Below, in pieces: positions 43,341 to 52,835 of a stretch of 55,081 nucleotides of DNA. Every line of letters starts with the position of its first letter. Within the stretch, counting starts at the first letter, position 1. A model generated the notes under the pieces. It made no database searches and was not told the DNA's origin. It worked only from the letters and a program-made list of their open reading frames with translations. The DNA is taken from contig JAFUPE010000042.1 in the NCBI GenBank assembly GCA_017481395.1, positions 1 to 55,081 on the forward strand, in the 5' to 3' direction. The translations under genes were made by a program, and so were the position numbers. This DNA comes from Ruminococcus sp. Its GTDB lineage: Bacteria > Bacillota_A > Clostridia > Oscillospirales > Acutalibacteraceae.

Positions 43341-45917
43341 ATGAAACGCTTTTCTTGGGAGTACTTTGACAACGAATTTCTAAAGGCAGTTATTTATTCG
43401 CCTGAAACCAACGAAGAAATGCGACCTGTCTGCAACACAGAGGAAAAAGAAGATCTTGTGTGTTCAATGAATTTGATATGCGATAATCCCAATGCAAAGT
43501 TCATTAAGCGCTACAGACAAATCATCGAAGACAAGCTTTTACTCAAATATCCGGATCTTCTTAAAGATATTTTTTCTTCTCTGAAAATCACAGGCTTATC
43601 TTTTGATTCTCAATTTCAAAAGCTCAAGCAAAAGCCTTCTTCTGCCAGCTTGCTGATTGCATACATAACAGCTCTTGCAAAAATAGGAGGCCTGGATGTT
43701 GTCTTTTCAGAAACTACTAAATTCAGGTATCCGCTTCCTTTGAATATGAAAGAAACCCGTGCAGAAGAAGTAAATCTCTATGATTTTCAAAAAGATGCCG
43801 TTGAACATTTGAGTAAGCATTTTATCGAGAACAACAATCAAGCCGGATTATTGGTAATGCCTACCGGCAGCGGTAAAAGCCGCACTGCTACATATTTTTT
43901 GATAAAGAAAATGATAAGTCAGGGATATCAGGTGCTGTGGATTGTTCATAGACATATGCTTATAGATCAGGCTGCCGATTGTTTTTACAATTATGCCGGT
44001 CTTTCAAAGCTGGAAAATCCTGATATTAAGAATTACAGCATTTGCTGTATTTCATCAGAACATCAGAGTATCAAAAGTGTAGATGAAAAGCACAGCGTAA
44101 TAGTTGGCAGTATACAATCTCTTTGCAGAAGTCAAAAACATTTACGCCGTATTACAAATAAAAAACTAATGATAGTAGTTGATGAAGCTCACCACACCTT
44201 TGCCCGATCCTACCGTGACACACTGAAGTACCTTTTCAAATACCGCCCCGATGCAAAACTTTTGGGACTTACAGCAACTCCCGTCCGAAGCAACGATGCA
44301 GACAGCCATGCTTTACTGAAAATTTTCAGCAACAATATCATTTACAGTATACCCTTAAGCAAGCTTATAACCGAAGGCACCCTGGCAGAACCGATTTTCA
44401 CCAGGATAAGTACCAATGAAAACTTTGAACCAATAATTACTGAAGACGAAGCACAAAAAATCAAAAAACTGGGAGAACTTCCGGAATCGCTTCTTAATAA
44501 AATTGCTGTCTGCTCTTCACGAAACAGTGTAATAGTCTCCGAATATATCAATAACGCTGAGAAGTACGGCAAGACCATTATTTTTGCTTTAAATATCTTA
44601 CACTGCAACCTGCTTTACGAAGAGCTGCGAAAACGCAACGTGTGCTGTGATTGCATTTACTCAGGCAAACAGGATAACAGCTATATTATCGAACAATTTA
44701 AAAACGGGCATATAGACGTTTTAATTAATGTTAATATTATGACTGAAGGCAGTGATGTACCGGATATAGAAACTGTTTTTCTCACCAGACCCACACAAAG
44801 TGAAGGTTTGCTTATGCAGATGATCGGCAGAGGTATGCGTGGTGTTCACGCCGGCGGTACTGAAACCGTAAATCTTGTAGACTTTAATGACAGATGGCAT
44901 GTGTTCAACAAATGGCTTCACCCTCAATGGCTGTTTGAAGCTGAAACAGACAATGATACCGAATCGGGTGAAATCATTTCACGCAAACTTGAACAAAAAG
45001 ACAAGTTCTCGTGGAAGCTTTGCCGGGAAGCATATAACATCCTTTCAGAAAAAATATCAAGCTATAACAGCACAATCACTCTTCCCTCCTGTTGGTACTC
45101 ACTGATAGACGAAGATGGCAACGATTACACACTGCTGATTTTTGAAGATCAACTTCCCGGTTTTGTATCCTTAATGAAAGATAAAAAGAAAATACTTTCA
45201 ATGGATAATCCTGACCCTCAGGAGCTGATAAGCAAATACTTTCAAGGATTCTGTCTCAAGCCCTCTGTATATGAAATTTCATTGCTTATAGACAATCTCA
45301 AAAATTTTGAAGAGGAACCCTCTGTACACTTGTTAGCAGACCGGAAAAAATTTGACCCTTACTATGTGGCTAAAAAAGCAATATCAGAAAACCTGTCGGT
45401 ATTTGAACTGGCACAGGAAGTTTTCACCCGTTACCCTGTAGCTGAAGAGCTTTTTGGAAACTGGGAAAACTATGCAACAAAGGTTTCTTTTGCTTATATA
45501 TATAACGGAAAGCAACCTGTATATGGTGCTTATGTGGAAGAATTGCCTGACGAACAAATCCCATTCAGCAGAGAACCATACTATGATTTGAATGAGTTGG
45601 TTCAAGAAGTTATACTGGAAATGTTCCATGGCAGCTTCAGTGGAATATCCTCTTACAGCTGGACCGATAAGGCGTATAAGCAATATTTTGGATGTTTTTC
45701 TCCCGCAGATTGCAGTATTAAAATTAACTGTGTTCTGAATTCCGTTGATGTTCCCAAGGAAGTTGTAAAATTTGTAATTTATCATGAGATGCTTCATCGT
45801 GATATAAAAGGACACAACAAAGAATTCAAGGAGTTAGAGCACAAATATAAAGATTACGAAAAGCATGAACATTTTCTGCATGGTATTATGAATAAATTTG
45901 AAATAGTAGAATGGTAA
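43341..45917 (+). CDS. SF2 helicase fused to a C-terminal HExxH metallopeptidase (858 aa)
   Basis: The N-terminal region (1-145) is unassigned. A DEAD/DEAH-type SF2 helicase core follows: VMPTGSGKS (Walker A, to Ser180), VVDEAHH (281-284 DEAH), LGLTATPVRS, IMTEGSDVPDIE, and LLMQMIGRGMRG (motif VI, Arg497 and Arg500). A middle region (520-700) has no recognised motif. The C-terminus carries VIYHEMLHRDIKGHNKEFKELEHKY: His815, Glu816, His819 and His825 form a SprT/DUF45-type zinc peptidase site. This combination would load onto DNA or RNA by ATP hydrolysis and cleave protein, as in DNA-protein crosslink removal or an antiphage device. It follows the 213-aa protein by one base. Confidence 0.88.
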   Translation: MKRFSWEYFDNEFLKAVIYSPETNEEMRPVCNTEEKEDLVCSMNLICDNPNAKFIKRYRQIIEDKLLLKYPDLLKDIFSSLKITGLSFDSQFQKLKQKPSSASLLIAYITALAKIGGLDVVFSETTKFRYPLPLNMKETRAEEVNLYDFQKDAVEHLSKHFIENNNQAGLLVMPTGSGKSRTATYFLIKKMISQGYQVLWIVHRHMLIDQAADCFYNYAGLSKLENPDIKNYSICCISSEHQSIKSVDEKHSVIVGSIQSLCRSQKHLRRITNKKLMIVVDEAHHTFARSYRDTLKYLFKYRPDAKLLGLTATPVRSNDADSHALLKIFSNNIIYSIPLSKLITEGTLAEPIFTRISTNENFEPIITEDEAQKIKKLGELPESLLNKIAVCSSRNSVIVSEYINNAEKYGKTIIFALNILHCNLLYEELRKRNVCCDCIYSGKQDNSYIIEQFKNGHIDVLINVNIMTEGSDVPDIETVFLTRPTQSEGLLMQMIGRGMRGVHAGGTETVNLVDFNDRWHVFNKWLHPQWLFEAETDNDTESGEIISRKLEQKDKFSWKLCREAYNILSEKISSYNSTITLPSCWYSLIDEDGNDYTLLIFEDQLPGFVSLMKDKKKILSMDNPDPQELISKYFQGFCLKPSVYEISLLIDNLKNFEEEPSVHLLADRKKFDPYYVAKKAISENLSVFELAQEVFTRYPVAEELFGNWENYATKVSFAYIYNGKQPVYGAYVEELPDEQIPFSREPYYDLNELVQEVILEMFHGSFSGISSYSWTDKAYKQYFGCFSPADCSIKINCVLNSVDVPKEVVKFVIYHEMLHRDIKGHNKEFKELEHKYKDYEKHEHFLHGIMNKFEIVEW

Positions 45918-45922
45918 AAATA

Positions 45923-45962
45923 AAAGCTAAAATCTCCCATCTTTGGAAGGTTTTAGCTTTTT
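45923..45962 (+). terminator. Terminator of the helicase island
   Basis: AAAAGCTAAAA pairs with TTTTAGCTTTT and an inner loop, followed by T-rich sequence. Confidence 0.85.
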
Positions 45963-45965
45963 TTC

Positions 45966-45993
45966 TTGAAATTTTCCAAAATACTGATACAAT
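45966..45993 (+). promoter_or_regulatory. Promoter of plsX
   Basis: TTGAAA (45966-45971), a 16-base spacer and TACAAT (45988-45993), 32 bases before the ATG. Confidence 0.65.
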
Positions 45994-46025
45994 AGAATAG
46001 TCATCTATTACAAGGAAGTGTTCAC

Positions 46026-47018
46026 ATGATTAAAATTGCTGTTGATTTATTAGGTGCCGACAGAAGCGAAACAGAGCTCTTGGACGGCGTTATAAAGGCA
46101 ATAAACGAAAACCCTGACCTGTTTGTTTACGTTTTAGGCACAAAAGAAATTTTAGACAAAGCCCTTTTGAAAAAAGGCGTTAACCCCTCTCGGTTTGAGG
46201 TCATCAACGCTACCGATGTAATTACAAATCACGACAACCCTATGGAGGTTATCCGCACAAAACAGAACTCTTCCATGATAAAGGGAGCCGCACTTTGCAG
46301 AGACAGAGACGACGTAGGTGCTTTTGTATCCTGCGGTGCAACAGGCTCGCTTATGGTTTCGTCAATGATGATAATTAAACCTATCTCCCCTACCATAAGT
46401 CCTGTGCTTGTGTGTGAGCTTTTAAAGCGTTCAGGCGAATACATCTGCCTTTCTGATTGCGGTGCAAATTTGGACTGCCCTGCCGACAGAATTGTAAGCT
46501 TTGCCAAAATGGGCAGTGCCTATATGAAGGCAAAGGGCATAGAAAACCCCAAGGTAAGGCTTCTTTCAAACGGTGCCGAGGACAGCAAGGGTACTAATGT
46601 TATTAAAGAAGCAAACGCTCTTTTAAAGAAATCTGACCTGAATTTTTTAGGAAATGTCGAGGGCAGTACAGTGCTTGAAAGCGATGCCGACGTAATTGCC
46701 GCCGACGGATATTCGGGTAACGTTCTGCTAAAATCCCTTGAATGCGGTGCATCTTCGGTTATTAAGGATATTTACGATTACGCCGAAACCCTCGAGGACA
46801 AGGACAAAGAGCACTTCAAGGCTCTTGCAGACAAACTTTACAAACGCTACGACTATAATACTCAGGGCGGAGCTGTGCTTTTGGGCGTTAAAAAGCCTGT
46901 AATAAAAGGCCATGGTGCCGCCACTGCTGAGACTATAGAAAGCATTGTAAAAATTGCATATACCTTAGCAAAAAACAACTTAATCGACAAAATCAAAAAC
47001 GCTTTTTCTATAAATTAA
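46026..47018 (+). CDS. plsX: Phosphate acyltransferase PlsX (330 aa)
   Basis: PlsX makes acyl-phosphate from acyl-ACP, the donor for PlsY. The N-terminus KIAVDLLGADRSETELLDG is the PlsX opening with some change from the usual DxMGGD. VSCGATGSLMVSS, NFLGNVEGSTVLESDADVI and KGHGAATAETI follow in order. Length is typical. AAGGAAG precedes the ATG. It is not clustered with fab genes here, unlike in many Firmicutes. Confidence 0.94.
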   Translation: MIKIAVDLLGADRSETELLDGVIKAINENPDLFVYVLGTKEILDKALLKKGVNPSRFEVINATDVITNHDNPMEVIRTKQNSSMIKGAALCRDRDDVGAFVSCGATGSLMVSSMMIIKPISPTISPVLVCELLKRSGEYICLSDCGANLDCPADRIVSFAKMGSAYMKAKGIENPKVRLLSNGAEDSKGTNVIKEANALLKKSDLNFLGNVEGSTVLESDADVIAADGYSGNVLLKSLECGASSVIKDIYDYAETLEDKDKEHFKALADKLYKRYDYNTQGGAVLLGVKKPVIKGHGAATAETIESIVKIAYTLAKNNLIDKIKNAFSIN

Positions 47019-47089
47019 ATTATATAATCGCACGCAACGCGTGAAACCGCAATTTTCACTATTCAATATTCAAAAATCATTAGTCATTA

Positions 47090-47123
47090 AAAAAACCACG
47101 GATTTTTCAATCCGTGGTTTTTT
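47090..47123. terminator. Bidirectional terminator between plsX and the TPM gene
   Basis: AAACCACGGATT pairs perfectly with AATCCGTGGTTT around TTTC; both sides are A- or T-rich. It lies between convergent genes. Confidence 0.9.
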
Positions 47124-47127
47124 ATTC

Positions 47128-47934
47128 TTAGAAGCTTCCGCCGCCTCCGCCATGACTTCTGCCGGAGGAAGATGTGTGTGTACTTGAGCCTGAGCTTTCC
47201 TTGGGCTTGGCTCGTTTTGTAACGTTGCGATATAGGAAAATATCGCGGCTTGATGTAACGTTCATACTGCCGGGCACAAGATAATCCTTAGCCGCAGGCT
47301 GACGTCTGACTGACTTCAGCTTTCCCTTCATAACTAAAACAGAAATAAGAGCAATAACAAAACCTGCTACTAGTGAGAAAACTATGCCGAAAAACCAATT
47401 GTAACCATCTTTAGGAAGATTTCCTGTATCGTAGGGCTTGTCGGTCATTGCCTGGTTAACAAAAGCCTCAACCTGTGATACGTAAGTTTCAAATGCCTCA
47501 GAATAGTAACCGTCTGAAAGGTCACTCTCAAACTGATTACCGATATATTCTATGCCTGCATCAGTTAAGGCGGTTATTCCGTAACCCGAGGTAGATATCC
47601 ACCAGTCTCTGCCCTGCATATCAACAAGCAGAACACAGCCGTCAGCATTACTACCGTAACCGAAACCGTTGTAATCATAATAATCGTCAGCAACATCTCG
47701 GATGTGTTCGCCGCCTAATCCATAGGTAGTGGCAATAACAATATCAAACTGAAGCTCTACGCTTGCATTATCAAGCTTTGAAAGAATATCTGCTTCCTCT
47801 GAGTCAGTAAGAATATCAGCACCGTCTACGAGTCTTGGCTGAAGTCTTTCATCGCCAACAACTTCAGCAGATACCGCAACGAAAGCCGAAGCCGTAATCA
47901 AAAGGCAGAACAAAACAGCAATAATCTTTTTCAT
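47128..47934 (-). CDS. TPM-domain membrane protein, YdjH-like (268 aa)
   Basis: A signal peptide (to about AVSAE) precedes a TPM domain (about 33-165) with VDGADILTDSEEADILSKLD and DGCVLLVDMQGRDWWISTSGYG, then a transmembrane helix (FFGIVFSLVAGFVIALISVLVMKG). It ends in a basic stretch and HGGGGGSF. TPM proteins occur in membrane-maintenance operons. It is the last of three genes on one strand (SPFH, zinc-ribbon, TPM), an order like Bacillus subtilis ydjI-ydjG-ydjH. Confidence 0.85.
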   Translation of the reverse strand: MKKIIAVLFCLLITASAFVAVSAEVVGDERLQPRLVDGADILTDSEEADILSKLDNASVELQFDIVIATTYGLGGEHIRDVADDYYDYNGFGYGSNADGCVLLVDMQGRDWWISTSGYGITALTDAGIEYIGNQFESDLSDGYYSEAFETYVSQVEAFVNQAMTDKPYDTGNLPKDGYNWFFGIVFSLVAGFVIALISVLVMKGKLKSVRRQPAAKDYLVPGSMNVTSSRDIFLYRNVTKRAKPKESSGSSTHTSSSGRSHGGGGGSF

Positions 47935-47948
47935 TTTACTCTACCCCC

Positions 47949-49034
47949 TTAAAAAATAAGGTACACAAGCCAGCTTAAGGCAAACGCCGCCGCTGTAGCT
48001 ATACCTGCAATTGTGAAAAGATACTTTTTGAAAAGTCCCTTGTCGCAAGGTAAATCGCCGACAAACTTACCTGTCTGACCGTTCATGGCAAAGGTGTACT
48101 TTTTATCCTGATACGTAGTGTTTAAAAGCCACACAGGGTAAAGCGCATACTTAGCCTTACCGTTATTCAAATGGATATGAGTGTTTTCTGGCATAACCGT
48201 AGTATAACCCTGTACTGTCGAACGGAAAGCTTCTTCAGTAGAACGCTTGATTCGCTCATTGGCGCGAGTTATGCTCTGCTCGGCAGTAACGTCGTACTTG
48301 TCAGCAAGGTAGCCTGCCATATAAGCTGTCTGGAAATCCACAGCCTCATTAAAGTTATAAGGCTCGATAGACTCCATTAATGTATCATCCATTTTCTCGC
48401 TTCCATCAACAGGTACACGCTCAAAGGCGATACTGCCGCCTCTTAAAATTGCGTAATACTTAGTTTCGGTGTAGCTATAGTTGCTGTCGCTCCAATGACG
48501 AACCCTTGTAGCTCGGTAGCGGATGTTAGCATCTGCACCTGCATCAAAAAGCCACACAGGAACGTAAACGCCCTTAATCTCGTCAATGTGGTTTTGCTCT
48601 TTAAAAATCTTGGGCAAAAGACGCTTGCCCTTGATGTGATTGAAGTAGCCGTCCTTGGCGGCTTTTTTGTCAAGCTTAAAGGGAATAATAAAATCAGGCT
48701 TAAGCATGCCTGAAAGGTTACCTGTCATAACAACGGGGTTTCCGCAGTATGGGCAAGAAGTAGCGGCAGTAGTTTTGTCGCAGACAATTTCGCCGGCACA
48801 AGATTTGCACACATAAGTAACAAGGTTTTCGTCCTCACCCTGCCACTCGGCACCTGCGTTTGTTTCCCACTGCATATCGTCCTGAGCATCATTTTTAAGC
48901 TCTTGATCATATTCTTTTAATGCATCCATTTCAAACTCGGTGTCACAGTAAGGGCACTTCATTTTCTGCACCGAGGTGTTGAACTCTATGGCACCGCCAC
49001 AGCATGGACATTTATAGTCAAGAAGTGTAGACAT
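47949..49034 (-). CDS. Zinc-ribbon membrane protein, YdjG-like (361 aa)
   Basis: Two TFIIB-type zinc ribbons open the protein (YKCPCCGG...KCPYCDTEF and VCKSCAGEI...SCPYCGNPV). A central beta-rich region follows (IPFKLDKKAAKDGYFNHIKGKRLLPKIFKE, GVYVPVWLFDAG), and one transmembrane helix ends the chain (LFTIAGIATAAAFALSWLVYLIF). The B. subtilis counterpart is linked to membrane-stress protection. It lies 14 bases upstream of the TPM gene and downstream of the SPFH gene. AAGGAGAGG precedes the ATG. Confidence 0.85.
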   Translation of the reverse strand: MSTLLDYKCPCCGGAIEFNTSVQKMKCPYCDTEFEMDALKEYDQELKNDAQDDMQWETNAGAEWQGEDENLVTYVCKSCAGEIVCDKTTAATSCPYCGNPVVMTGNLSGMLKPDFIIPFKLDKKAAKDGYFNHIKGKRLLPKIFKEQNHIDEIKGVYVPVWLFDAGADANIRYRATRVRHWSDSNYSYTETKYYAILRGGSIAFERVPVDGSEKMDDTLMESIEPYNFNEAVDFQTAYMAGYLADKYDVTAEQSITRANERIKRSTEEAFRSTVQGYTTVMPENTHIHLNNGKAKYALYPVWLLNTTYQDKKYTFAMNGQTGKFVGDLPCDKGLFKKYLFTIAGIATAAAFALSWLVYLIF

Positions 49035-49060
49035 TTTACCCTCTCCTTCTTTCTTTAGTT

Positions 49061-49087
49061 CGGCTCTCCCGGTAAAGGAGAGCCGAT
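49061..49087 (-). other. Intercistronic hairpin in the SPFH operon
   Basis: TCGGCTCTCC pairs perfectly with GGAGAGCCGA around a 7-base loop, but no T-run follows on the minus strand. It more likely stabilises or separates the SPFH message than ends transcription. Confidence 0.55.
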
Positions 49088-49100
49088 TGATTTAATTAAA

Positions 49101-50513
49101 TTACTGCTTGTCGTTATCGTCAAAAAGGTCTCCGCACTCGGGGCAGAACTTAGGAGGATTCTTGGGGTCTTCGGGCTCCCAACCGCACTTGTCGCACTTA
49201 TAAAGAGGTGCACCCTCAGGCTTTTTGGCACCGCATTCGGCACAGAATTTGCCAAGATTTACTTCTCCGCAAACACAAGTCCAGCCCTTCTGCTCTTCGG
49301 GCTTTTTAGCTCCGCACTCGGGGCAGAATTTGCCTGTTGCAACTGCACCGCAGGCACAATTCCAGCCATTTGCGGGCTTGGGTTCGGGCTTTTTGGCACC
49401 ACACTGAGGACAGAAGTTGCCATTTACAGTTGCACCGCAAGCACAAGTCCATGAGTTAGCATTTGCCTGCTGAGGCTGAGCTGCTTGTGCCTGAGCCTGC
49501 TGGTTCTGCTGGTCCATTGCAAAGAGGTTGCCTGCGTTCATACCGCCTGCGTTCATGGCCATATTCATGCCCATAAAGCCCATCATGGCACCGCCCTGAT
49601 TGCCTGCGGCAGTCTTCATAGCCTCGCCCTGTGCACCAACAAGGTGTGCAGCAGCAAGACCGGGATTGCGAAGACGTGCTTCAGCCTGAGCATCTTTAAG
49701 CATCTGCTGGTCTTCCTCAGGAAGCACGGGAACGTTCATAGCAACGGAAACAACCTTAAGACCTCTGAGCTCAGCCCACTTTGCTTTAAGAGCCTCGTTA
49801 ACTGCGGCTTCCATTTCAGGCATATAACCGGGAATTGCATTAGGTCTGATCTCTAAAGCAGAAAGCTTTGCAAAAGAAGGTGCAAGAGCACTTACAAACT
49901 CAGTCTTGAGCTGCTGGTCTATCTCGCTTCTTGTAAACTCGTCAGTAACGTTTGCACATACATTTGTATAGAAAAGAAGAGGGTCTTCTATTTTGTAAGA
50001 GTAAACACCTGAACAACGTATGCTTACGTCAACGTCCAAATCAATTTTAGAGTCAACAACTCTGAAAGGAATGGGGTTAGGAGTACCGAACTTGTTGTCC
50101 ATAATCTCCTTTGTGTTGATATAATAAACACGCTGGTCTTTACCTGTGTCGCCGCCGTAAGCAAAACGCTTACCGATAGCCTTAAAAGTATCAACAATAC
50201 CTTTGCCCAGCTTACCCTCGAAGATAGAAGGCTCTGTAGATGAATCGTATGTAAACTCACCGGGCTCTGCGCAAACCTCAACAACCTTACCCTGGTCAAC
50301 AATAAGCATACACTGACCATCTGCAACGGCAATACCTGAGCCGTTAGAAATAATGTTGTCGCTTGCTTTTGTGTTGGAGGAACGGCCGCCAATCTGCTTA
50401 GTACCTTTTTTTACTAAAACGTCTCTGTCTAAAGCTTCGCAATAGAAAAATTCTTTCCACTGGTCAGCCATTACGCCGCCAACTGCACCAACGCCTGCTT
50501 TAATAAGTCCCAT
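49101..50513 (-). CDS. SPFH-domain protein with four zinc ribbons, YdjI-like (470 aa)
   Basis: The N-terminus (GVMADQWKEFFYCEALDRDVLVKKGTKQIGG) is typical of YdjI-like SPFH proteins, which sit at the membrane and scaffold partners. The SPFH core runs to about 270 and a Met/Gly/Gln-rich linker follows. Four zinc ribbons close the chain (CACGATVNGNFCPQCG, CACGAVATGKFCPECG, CVCGEVNLGKFCAECG, and CDKCGWEP...FCPECGDLF). ATG 50513 is chosen since AAGGAG is 9 bases upstream; an earlier start at 50597 would lie in the promoter. It heads the operon of the zinc-ribbon and TPM genes. Confidence 0.88.
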   Translation of the reverse strand: MGLIKAGVGAVGGVMADQWKEFFYCEALDRDVLVKKGTKQIGGRSSNTKASDNIISNGSGIAVADGQCMLIVDQGKVVEVCAEPGEFTYDSSTEPSIFEGKLGKGIVDTFKAIGKRFAYGGDTGKDQRVYYINTKEIMDNKFGTPNPIPFRVVDSKIDLDVDVSIRCSGVYSYKIEDPLLFYTNVCANVTDEFTRSEIDQQLKTEFVSALAPSFAKLSALEIRPNAIPGYMPEMEAAVNEALKAKWAELRGLKVVSVAMNVPVLPEEDQQMLKDAQAEARLRNPGLAAAHLVGAQGEAMKTAAGNQGGAMMGFMGMNMAMNAGGMNAGNLFAMDQQNQQAQAQAAQPQQANANSWTCACGATVNGNFCPQCGAKKPEPKPANGWNCACGAVATGKFCPECGAKKPEEQKGWTCVCGEVNLGKFCAECGAKKPEGAPLYKCDKCGWEPEDPKNPPKFCPECGDLFDDNDKQ

Positions 50514-50568
50514 AAATATTATCTCCTTCCGAAATATAATAAAAGTATAATTTGTAAAGTCCCATTTT

Positions 50569-50597
50569 ATTTTACACCTACTGGCTAAAGGTGTCAA
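50569..50597 (-). promoter_or_regulatory. Promoter of the SPFH operon
   Basis: On the minus strand TTGACA (50592-50597), a 17-base spacer and TAAAAT (50569-50574). Confidence 0.75.
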
Positions 50598-50611
50598 ATA
50601 CTATCTTTATT

Positions 50612-52765
50612 TTAACAATTACTGAGCCTTTCTTTTTCAGCCTTAACCATTTGTGAAATCCACGAGCCTTCAGCGGTTTCTGCGGTTTCTTCAATCTCAA
50701 GAGCTTCTTCACCAATAACAGACTTATCGGCAAAATTATCAAAGGCTTCCTGTTTGGTACTGAGGATATTAAGCATTCTTTCGTCAATGGTTTCGTCGCT
50801 CAGCAACCTGTAAACAAGAACATCCCTTACCTGACCCATTCGGTAAGCACGAGAAATTGCCTGATTTTCAATAGAAGGCTTAATCTGAGGCTCGCAGAAA
50901 ATAATGACACTTGCACTCTGAATATTCAGACCTGTTCCGCCTGCCTGTACCTGACTTATAAGTACGGCACCTGCGTCTGCCTTACCGAATTCGTCCACAA
51001 TCTCTTGACGTCTCTGAGGCGAAACTTCACCTGTAATAACCTCCATACATCTGTCGCCTAAAAGCTCTGACGCCTTACGCAAGGTTTCGCGGAAAAACGA
51101 GAACACTATAACCTTTCTGCCTTCTTCCTTTGCTTTGTCGCAAAGTTCTAAAAGCCTCTGAGCCTTTGTAGAATCGTTTATGTGAGAAACATTCCAGCTT
51201 ACCTGACGCATTGCCATAAAGTTTTCGCTTAAAACAGCGTCGCGGTAAGCGCTAAGCTCAGTCTTGTTCATTTCGCACCACTGCTCTTTTTCCACAAGCT
51301 CGGGAAGCTCTGTAAGCACATCCTCACGTGTTCTTCTTAAGTAAACAGGTGCAAGTTCTGTCCTGAACTGCTCTGCGGTAGAAATATACTTTACCTTCTC
51401 AATCTCTGCAGAAATCTCTTTATTCAAAAGACTTACAAGAAAGCACATTTCCTCTACCTTATTTTCCAATGGCGTACCCGACATAAAAAGTACGCTCTCA
51501 GTTTTAGAAAGCAAAGAAGCAAGAGCTTTGGTACGCTTTGCCTCGGGATTTTTTACGTAATGAGCTTCGTCAGCCACAAGCATTGCAAACTTAAACTTTT
51601 CCGGAAGCTCAAAACGGCTTATTGACTCGTAGGTAGTAACGGCAACGCCGCCGTTTTTACGCCAATGAAGCAGTGCCTGCTCGTCTGAACCATAAACCTT
51701 GGTAACCTCAAAATCCGAAAACTTTTCGATTTCGCGACACCAGTTAATAAGAACACTTGCAGGGCACACCACCATAAAATGATGCTTGCCTTCGTTTTTT
51801 AAAGCACACATTGAAGCAATAGCCTGCATAGTTTTGCCGAGACCCATTTCGTCGCCCAACAGCGAACGCTTCTGGTGGACTATGTACTTAACGCCGAAGG
51901 TCTGGTAGCTTCTTAAGGTAGCCTTAAGTCCTTCAAGGTTGAGGTTTTGAGCTTCAATCTCAGCAAGGAGCTCTGATGAAAGCCCTGTGTCGCTTACATT
52001 TTCTTTACCCCAAGATTTTCCTACCTGCTCCAAAGCTGTGTAGTAAGCCACCGAGTTTGCGGCAAAATCAGCAAAACAAAGAGAATAGTCAGCATTGTTA
52101 TTTTCTTTAAAAGAGTTAATTAAATCTACCCTGCCAAAATCACCTGAAAGCCTGTTTTGAAGCGAAGCTGTGGCATTACAGGCACTTTGCTTCTTCGCCT
52201 TTGACGCAAACAGCCAACTAAGTCCGCTTTTGGCTTTTTTAACAGCCGAAAGCTCTGAATTAACTGCCTGATGATTTTCGCTATAAACTGAGGCACACTC
52301 ACTACGCAAAGGCTGGTTTTTAATCATTACATACAAAGCTTTGACAAGCTCCTCGTCAGCCTTGACCGGAAAGTCTGCATTAATTCGAACCCTCAGGTTT
52401 TCCTTAGTATTTTCTAAGGTTTCTTTTGCAATGTCAAGAATCTTGCGGGCACTTTGCTCGCCCAAGCCCTCGACAGCACAAATCTGAGAAAATCCGAGCT
52501 TGCTAATCTGCCACATATTGGTGTAGCCTTTTTCTCTTAAAAGTGCAACTCGTATACCCTGCTTGCCTCTGGCAAGATGCTCGACCTCTATAGCTTCCAA
52601 TGCGGTTTTCAGCCTGTCATCAAAAAGTGCCTGAGCCTTTATTCTTACAGCCTCACGCTCTATAGACTCGCTGTCAATAATAGCTTTAAAGCCTGCAAGC
52701 TGTGCATTAGCCCTTGCGGCAAGCTCCTTGACTAAAGCGGAATCGGGTCTTTCAATATTCGCCAT
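50612..52765 (-). CDS. SNF2-family helicase with helix-hairpin-helix region (717 aa)
   Basis: An N-terminal helical region holds a helix-hairpin-helix-like segment (ICAVEGLGEQSARKILDIA). The SNF2/SWI2 ATPase core runs from about 285 on: LLGDEMGLGKT, VADEAHYVKN, FMSGTPLENK, then VFSFFRE, QAGGTGLNIQSAS and AISRAYRMGQ. A C-terminal acidic tail is present. SNF2 proteins in bacteria translocate on double-stranded DNA and remodel protein-DNA complexes, including RNA polymerase in RapA relatives. ATG 52765 is preferred since GGAGGG ends 6 bases upstream; ATG 52771 touches the site. No partner methylase or nuclease is adjacent. Confidence 0.9.
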   Translation of the reverse strand: MANIERPDSALVKELAARANAQLAGFKAIIDSESIEREAVRIKAQALFDDRLKTALEAIEVEHLARGKQGIRVALLREKGYTNMWQISKLGFSQICAVEGLGEQSARKILDIAKETLENTKENLRVRINADFPVKADEELVKALYVMIKNQPLRSECASVYSENHQAVNSELSAVKKAKSGLSWLFASKAKKQSACNATASLQNRLSGDFGRVDLINSFKENNNADYSLCFADFAANSVAYYTALEQVGKSWGKENVSDTGLSSELLAEIEAQNLNLEGLKATLRSYQTFGVKYIVHQKRSLLGDEMGLGKTMQAIASMCALKNEGKHHFMVVCPASVLINWCREIEKFSDFEVTKVYGSDEQALLHWRKNGGVAVTTYESISRFELPEKFKFAMLVADEAHYVKNPEAKRTKALASLLSKTESVLFMSGTPLENKVEEMCFLVSLLNKEISAEIEKVKYISTAEQFRTELAPVYLRRTREDVLTELPELVEKEQWCEMNKTELSAYRDAVLSENFMAMRQVSWNVSHINDSTKAQRLLELCDKAKEEGRKVIVFSFFRETLRKASELLGDRCMEVITGEVSPQRRQEIVDEFGKADAGAVLISQVQAGGTGLNIQSASVIIFCEPQIKPSIENQAISRAYRMGQVRDVLVYRLLSDETIDERMLNILSTKQEAFDNFADKSVIGEEALEIEETAETAEGSWISQMVKAEKERLSNC

Positions 52766-52793
52766 TTTCATCCCTCCGTTTCAGGATAAGATA

Positions 52794-52822
52794 ATTATAT
52801 AGTAAGTCTATTTTTACGTCAA
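52794..52822 (-). promoter_or_regulatory. Promoter of the SNF2 gene
   Basis: On the minus strand TTGACG (52817-52822), a 17-base spacer and a perfect TATAAT (52794-52799), 29 bases before the start. Confidence 0.8.
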
Positions 52823-52835
52823 TAAAGTCGTAGAA

